Source of the DNA: Pseudophaeobacter profundi
GTDB taxonomy: Bacteria; Pseudomonadota; Alphaproteobacteria; Rhodobacterales; Rhodobacteraceae
NCBI RefSeq assembly: GCF_029697505.1
Contig: NZ_JARJEF010000003.1
Location: 248,001-312,000, forward strand
Direction: 5' to 3'
Length of the DNA stretch: 64,000 nt
A program made the position numbers and the translations under genes. Below are positions 62,013 to 64,000 of the stretch, piece by piece. Within the stretch, counting starts at the first letter, position 1. The number at the start of each line of letters is the position of its first letter. The notes beneath the pieces are model-generated. The model was not told where the DNA came from and made no database searches. It saw only the letters and a program-made list of their open reading frames with translations.

Positions 62013-62993
62013 ATGGACAAATACACGGATCAAAAGCGCGCTGTGCACTATCTTTACCCCCCGCTTGACAGTTTCGATCAGCGAATGATCGAGGTGGGGC
62101 AGGGACACAAGATATATGTTGAGCAATCTGGCAATCCACGTGGCATCCCTGTGGTGGTTTGTCACGGTGGGCCAGGGGGCGGCAGCAGCCCGGCAATGCG
62201 GCGCTATTTTGACCCCAAGATCTATCGCGTCATCCTGTTTGACCAACGTGGCTGTGGCCGTTCACAGCCGCATGCTTCTTGTGAAGATAATACCACCTGG
62301 CATCTGGTCGCCGACATGGAACTCATTCGCCGCCAGTTAGAGATAGAGACGTGGGTGGTTTTTGGCGGCAGCTGGGGGGCAACCCTGTCACTGATCTATG
62401 CCCAGACCCACCCGGAGCGGGTGATGCAGATCGTGCTGCGCGGTGTCTTCTTGATGACCAAAGGCGAACTTGATTGGTTTTACGGTGGCGGCGCTGGGCG
62501 GTTCTGGCCGGAGCCCTGGGCCAAATTTGTCGCTCCGATCCCGCAGTCAGAGCGCGACGATATGATCGCCGCCTATAATGCCCGGCTGTTTTCGGGCGAC
62601 AGGGCGGAAGAAACCCGGCTGGGCCGCAGCTGGTCCGCCTGGGAAAATGCCCTGGCCTCGATCCATTCCAATGGCACCTCTGTCGAGGGGCCCGGCGATT
62701 ATGCCCGCGCTTTTGCCCGACTGGAGAACCATTATTTCACCCATGGTGGCTTTCTCGATTTTGACGGGCAGATCCTGGCCAATGTCGGCCGGATTTCACA
62801 TATTCCGGGCGTGATCGTGCAGGGGCGCTATGATATGATCTGCCCGCCCGCATCCGCCTGGAAACTGTCAGAGCTGTGGCCAAATGCCGAATTGATCATG
62901 GTGCGCAATGCGGGGCATGCTTTGTCAGAGCCGGGAATCAGTGCAGAGCTGGTGCTGGCCATGGACCGTATTGCCAAGGAACTGTTGCCTTGA
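62013..62993 (+). CDS. pip: Proline iminopeptidase
   Basis: Alpha/beta hydrolase that removes N-terminal proline from peptides; 326 residues. VVCHGGPGGGSSPAMRRYFDP carries the oxyanion HGGPG, LFDQRGCGRSQPHA is a hallmark, GGSWGATLSLIYA is the nucleophile elbow, and GRYDMICPP and NAGHALSEP hold the aspartate and histidine. The ATG at 62013 fits the family start; the frame opens to 61992. A binding-protein-like gene overlaps its stop by four bases. Confidence 0.95.
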   Translation: MDKYTDQKRAVHYLYPPLDSFDQRMIEVGQGHKIYVEQSGNPRGIPVVVCHGGPGGGSSPAMRRYFDPKIYRVILFDQRGCGRSQPHASCEDNTTWHLVADMELIRRQLEIETWVVFGGSWGATLSLIYAQTHPERVMQIVLRGVFLMTKGELDWFYGGGAGRFWPEPWAKFVAPIPQSERDDMIAAYNARLFSGDRAEETRLGRSWSAWENALASIHSNGTSVEGPGDYARAFARLENHYFTHGGFLDFDGQILANVGRISHIPGVIVQGRYDMICPPASAWKLSELWPNAELIMVRNAGHALSEPGISAELVLAMDRIAKELLP

Positions 62994-63835
62994 CCCGTAT
63001 CGACCGCCGCGCGCTGTTTACCTCTGGTGCTGCCGCAGCCCTGCTGGCCGCGACAGGAACCTCTTTGGCTGCTTCACCGCGGCCCGGTGGCACCTTGCGT
63101 CTGGCGCTGCCGCGCGATGGTGGGCTGTTGGATCTGGTGGCGCGCGGTGCGGTGCTGGACTGTCTGACCGAAATTGCCCCGGATGGCCTGTTGCGGGCCG
63201 AACTGGCAAGCAGCTGGCACAGCCGTTCGGACGCCCGCATCTGGCAGTTTGATTTGCGCCAGGATGTTGTCTTCCATGATGGCAGCCCCTTGCAGGCAGC
63301 AGATGTTGTGGCCTCGCTGGTGAATCTGGTCGTGCCGGGTGTTGAACAGCTGTCGATGGTTGCACTGGGGGCGCATCAGGTTGAATTCCACCTGTCCCAT
63401 CCCAATCCGCATCTGCCCTATCTGCTGGCGGGGGCGGGCTATGCAATTGCGCCGCAGGGTGCAGTTGATCTGCCGCTGGCACAGCTGATCGGTACCGGCT
63501 GCTATCAGGTGGACCGCGCCCAGGAGGGGCGGCACTTTCGCGCCACCAAGGTGGCGGGTCACTATAAGGACGGTCAGGATGGGTGGGTCGACAGCCTGGA
63601 GGTGATTGTCATTCCCGATGCCGCTGTCCGGGCTGAGGCCCTGCGTGATGGCTTTGTCGATGTGGCGGCCCTGCCGCAGCCAGCCGAGCTGTTGAAACGC
63701 GGTGGCTTTCTTTATCACCCCTCAGCCGAGGATATGGCCTTGGCGACCCGATCGGATGTGGGCATTCCCCGCGTGGTGGGGCAGCAATCCGCCCTGGACG
63801 ATGGCCGTATCGCCGAGCGCTGGTGGCGAACTTAG
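62990..63835 (+). CDS. Short periplasmic solute-binding-like protein (SBP_bac_5-like)
   Basis: A 281-residue exported protein. RRALFTSGAAAALLAATGTSLAAS is a Tat-like signal. The mature part resembles the first half of peptide-type (family 5) solute-binding proteins: PGGTLRLALPRDGG, LASSWHSRSDARIWQFDLRQDVVFHDGSPLQAADVVASL and LIGTGCYQVD. Family members usually have about 500 residues, so this one lacks the C-terminal lobe, yet it ends cleanly and codon use is normal. The TTG at 62990 overlaps the pip stop by four bases. No ABC transporter genes are next to it in the window. Confidence 0.75.
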   Translation: MTRIDRRALFTSGAAAALLAATGTSLAASPRPGGTLRLALPRDGGLLDLVARGAVLDCLTEIAPDGLLRAELASSWHSRSDARIWQFDLRQDVVFHDGSPLQAADVVASLVNLVVPGVEQLSMVALGAHQVEFHLSHPNPHLPYLLAGAGYAIAPQGAVDLPLAQLIGTGCYQVDRAQEGRHFRATKVAGHYKDGQDGWVDSLEVIVIPDAAVRAEALRDGFVDVAALPQPAELLKRGGFLYHPSAEDMALATRSDVGIPRVVGQQSALDDGRIAERWWRT

Positions 63836-63944
63836 AGTGCTTTACGCTTGGCTTAACCACTAATTGTAGTGCAAAGAAAAAATATCACCCACCAAATAGT
63901 GTGTCGCTGGACTCGACGTAAGGGAAAGTTAGCGGTAAATATAA
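63836..63944. other. Non-coding sequence near the right edge
   Basis: AT-richer than the genes, without an open frame or recognisable element. It separates the binding-protein-like gene from the leftward terminator at 63945. Confidence 0.4.
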
Positions 63945-63981
63945 AAAGGTACTCACCGATTCGACCCGCGTGAGCACCTTT
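63945..63981 (-). terminator. Leftward terminator at the right edge
   Basis: AAAGGTACTCAC (63945-63956) pairs with GTGAGCACCTTT (63970-63981) with one mismatch. On the minus strand it is followed by a T-run (TTTTTATATTT), so a leftward gene probably ends beyond base 64000. Confidence 0.6.
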
Positions 63982-64000
63982 AAACCGTCGGTTGGCGACG

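Overview
The window is chromosomal DNA of an alphaproteobacterium of the Rhodobacteraceae, most likely the marine Roseobacter group. The evidence is the gene order (maf-aroE-coaE-dnaQ on one side and hemJ-rho-mnmE-mnmG-rsmG-parA-parB on the other of a non-coding block), the Tim44-like, HemJ and NDUFAF5-like genes typical of alphaproteobacteria, a NavSp1-like sodium channel, and a dispersed terminator-like repeat of a kind I associate with this family. I see no tRNA, rRNA, insertion sequence, prophage, CRISPR array or restriction system. Genes are dense and often overlap by 1-8 bases.

Layout. 1-2.7 kb: end of addA, trxA, a small unknown gene, a tandem pair of Lin0512-family genes, and a DUF1127 gene. 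2.8-7.1 kb: the HslVU protease with a membrane-protein gene between its two subunits, then a lipoprotein hydrolase. 7.2-13.6 kb: envelope genes (Smr, MltA, Tim44-like, FxsA), secB, and the leftward set dnaQ-coaE-aroE-maf. 13.6-14.0 kb: a non-coding block read here as the chromosomal replication origin, with DnaA-box-like sites, a TTAA-N7-TTAA palindrome (CtrA-type), two GATTC sites and an AT-rich stretch. 14.0-21.5 kb: the rightward set hemJ, rho, mnmE, mnmG, rsmG, parA, parB. Two perfect 16-bp parS palindromes lie at the start of mnmG and early in rsmG, so origin and partition locus are about 3.5-5 kb apart.

21.5-32 kb: DUF454, hemW, rdgB and rph (leftward), hrcA-grpE (rightward, heat shock), mutS (leftward), malic enzyme and a ribokinase-type kinase. 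32-41 kb: an msrA remnant, a class IV aminotransferase overlapping a sulfotransferase-like gene, SCP2, DUF1810-argG, a membrane protein, ilvA, and a divergent Hpt / response-regulator-phosphatase pair. 41-50 kb: a Nudix gene, hslO, a CoA-type Nudix gene, cca, two overlapping ABC exporter half-transporters, an RNA m5U methyltransferase, and a voltage-gated sodium channel.

50-64 kb: two L,D-transpeptidases, a GNAT acetyltransferase, a CAP-family lipoprotein, a 60-residue secreted or membrane peptide, a 1002-residue kinase / M23 peptidase / aminotransferase fusion, ferrochelatase, an NDUFAF5-like protein divergent from comF, grxC, a nitrilase-family amidase and a MarR regulator, a structured non-coding stretch, ubiG, proline iminopeptidase, and a short solute-binding-like protein. 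Most of the window is core housekeeping. The most unusual items are the origin architecture, the parS sites inside coding sequence, the three-domain fusion, the sodium channel, the Lin0512 pair, the msrA remnant and the aminotransferase-sulfotransferase pair.
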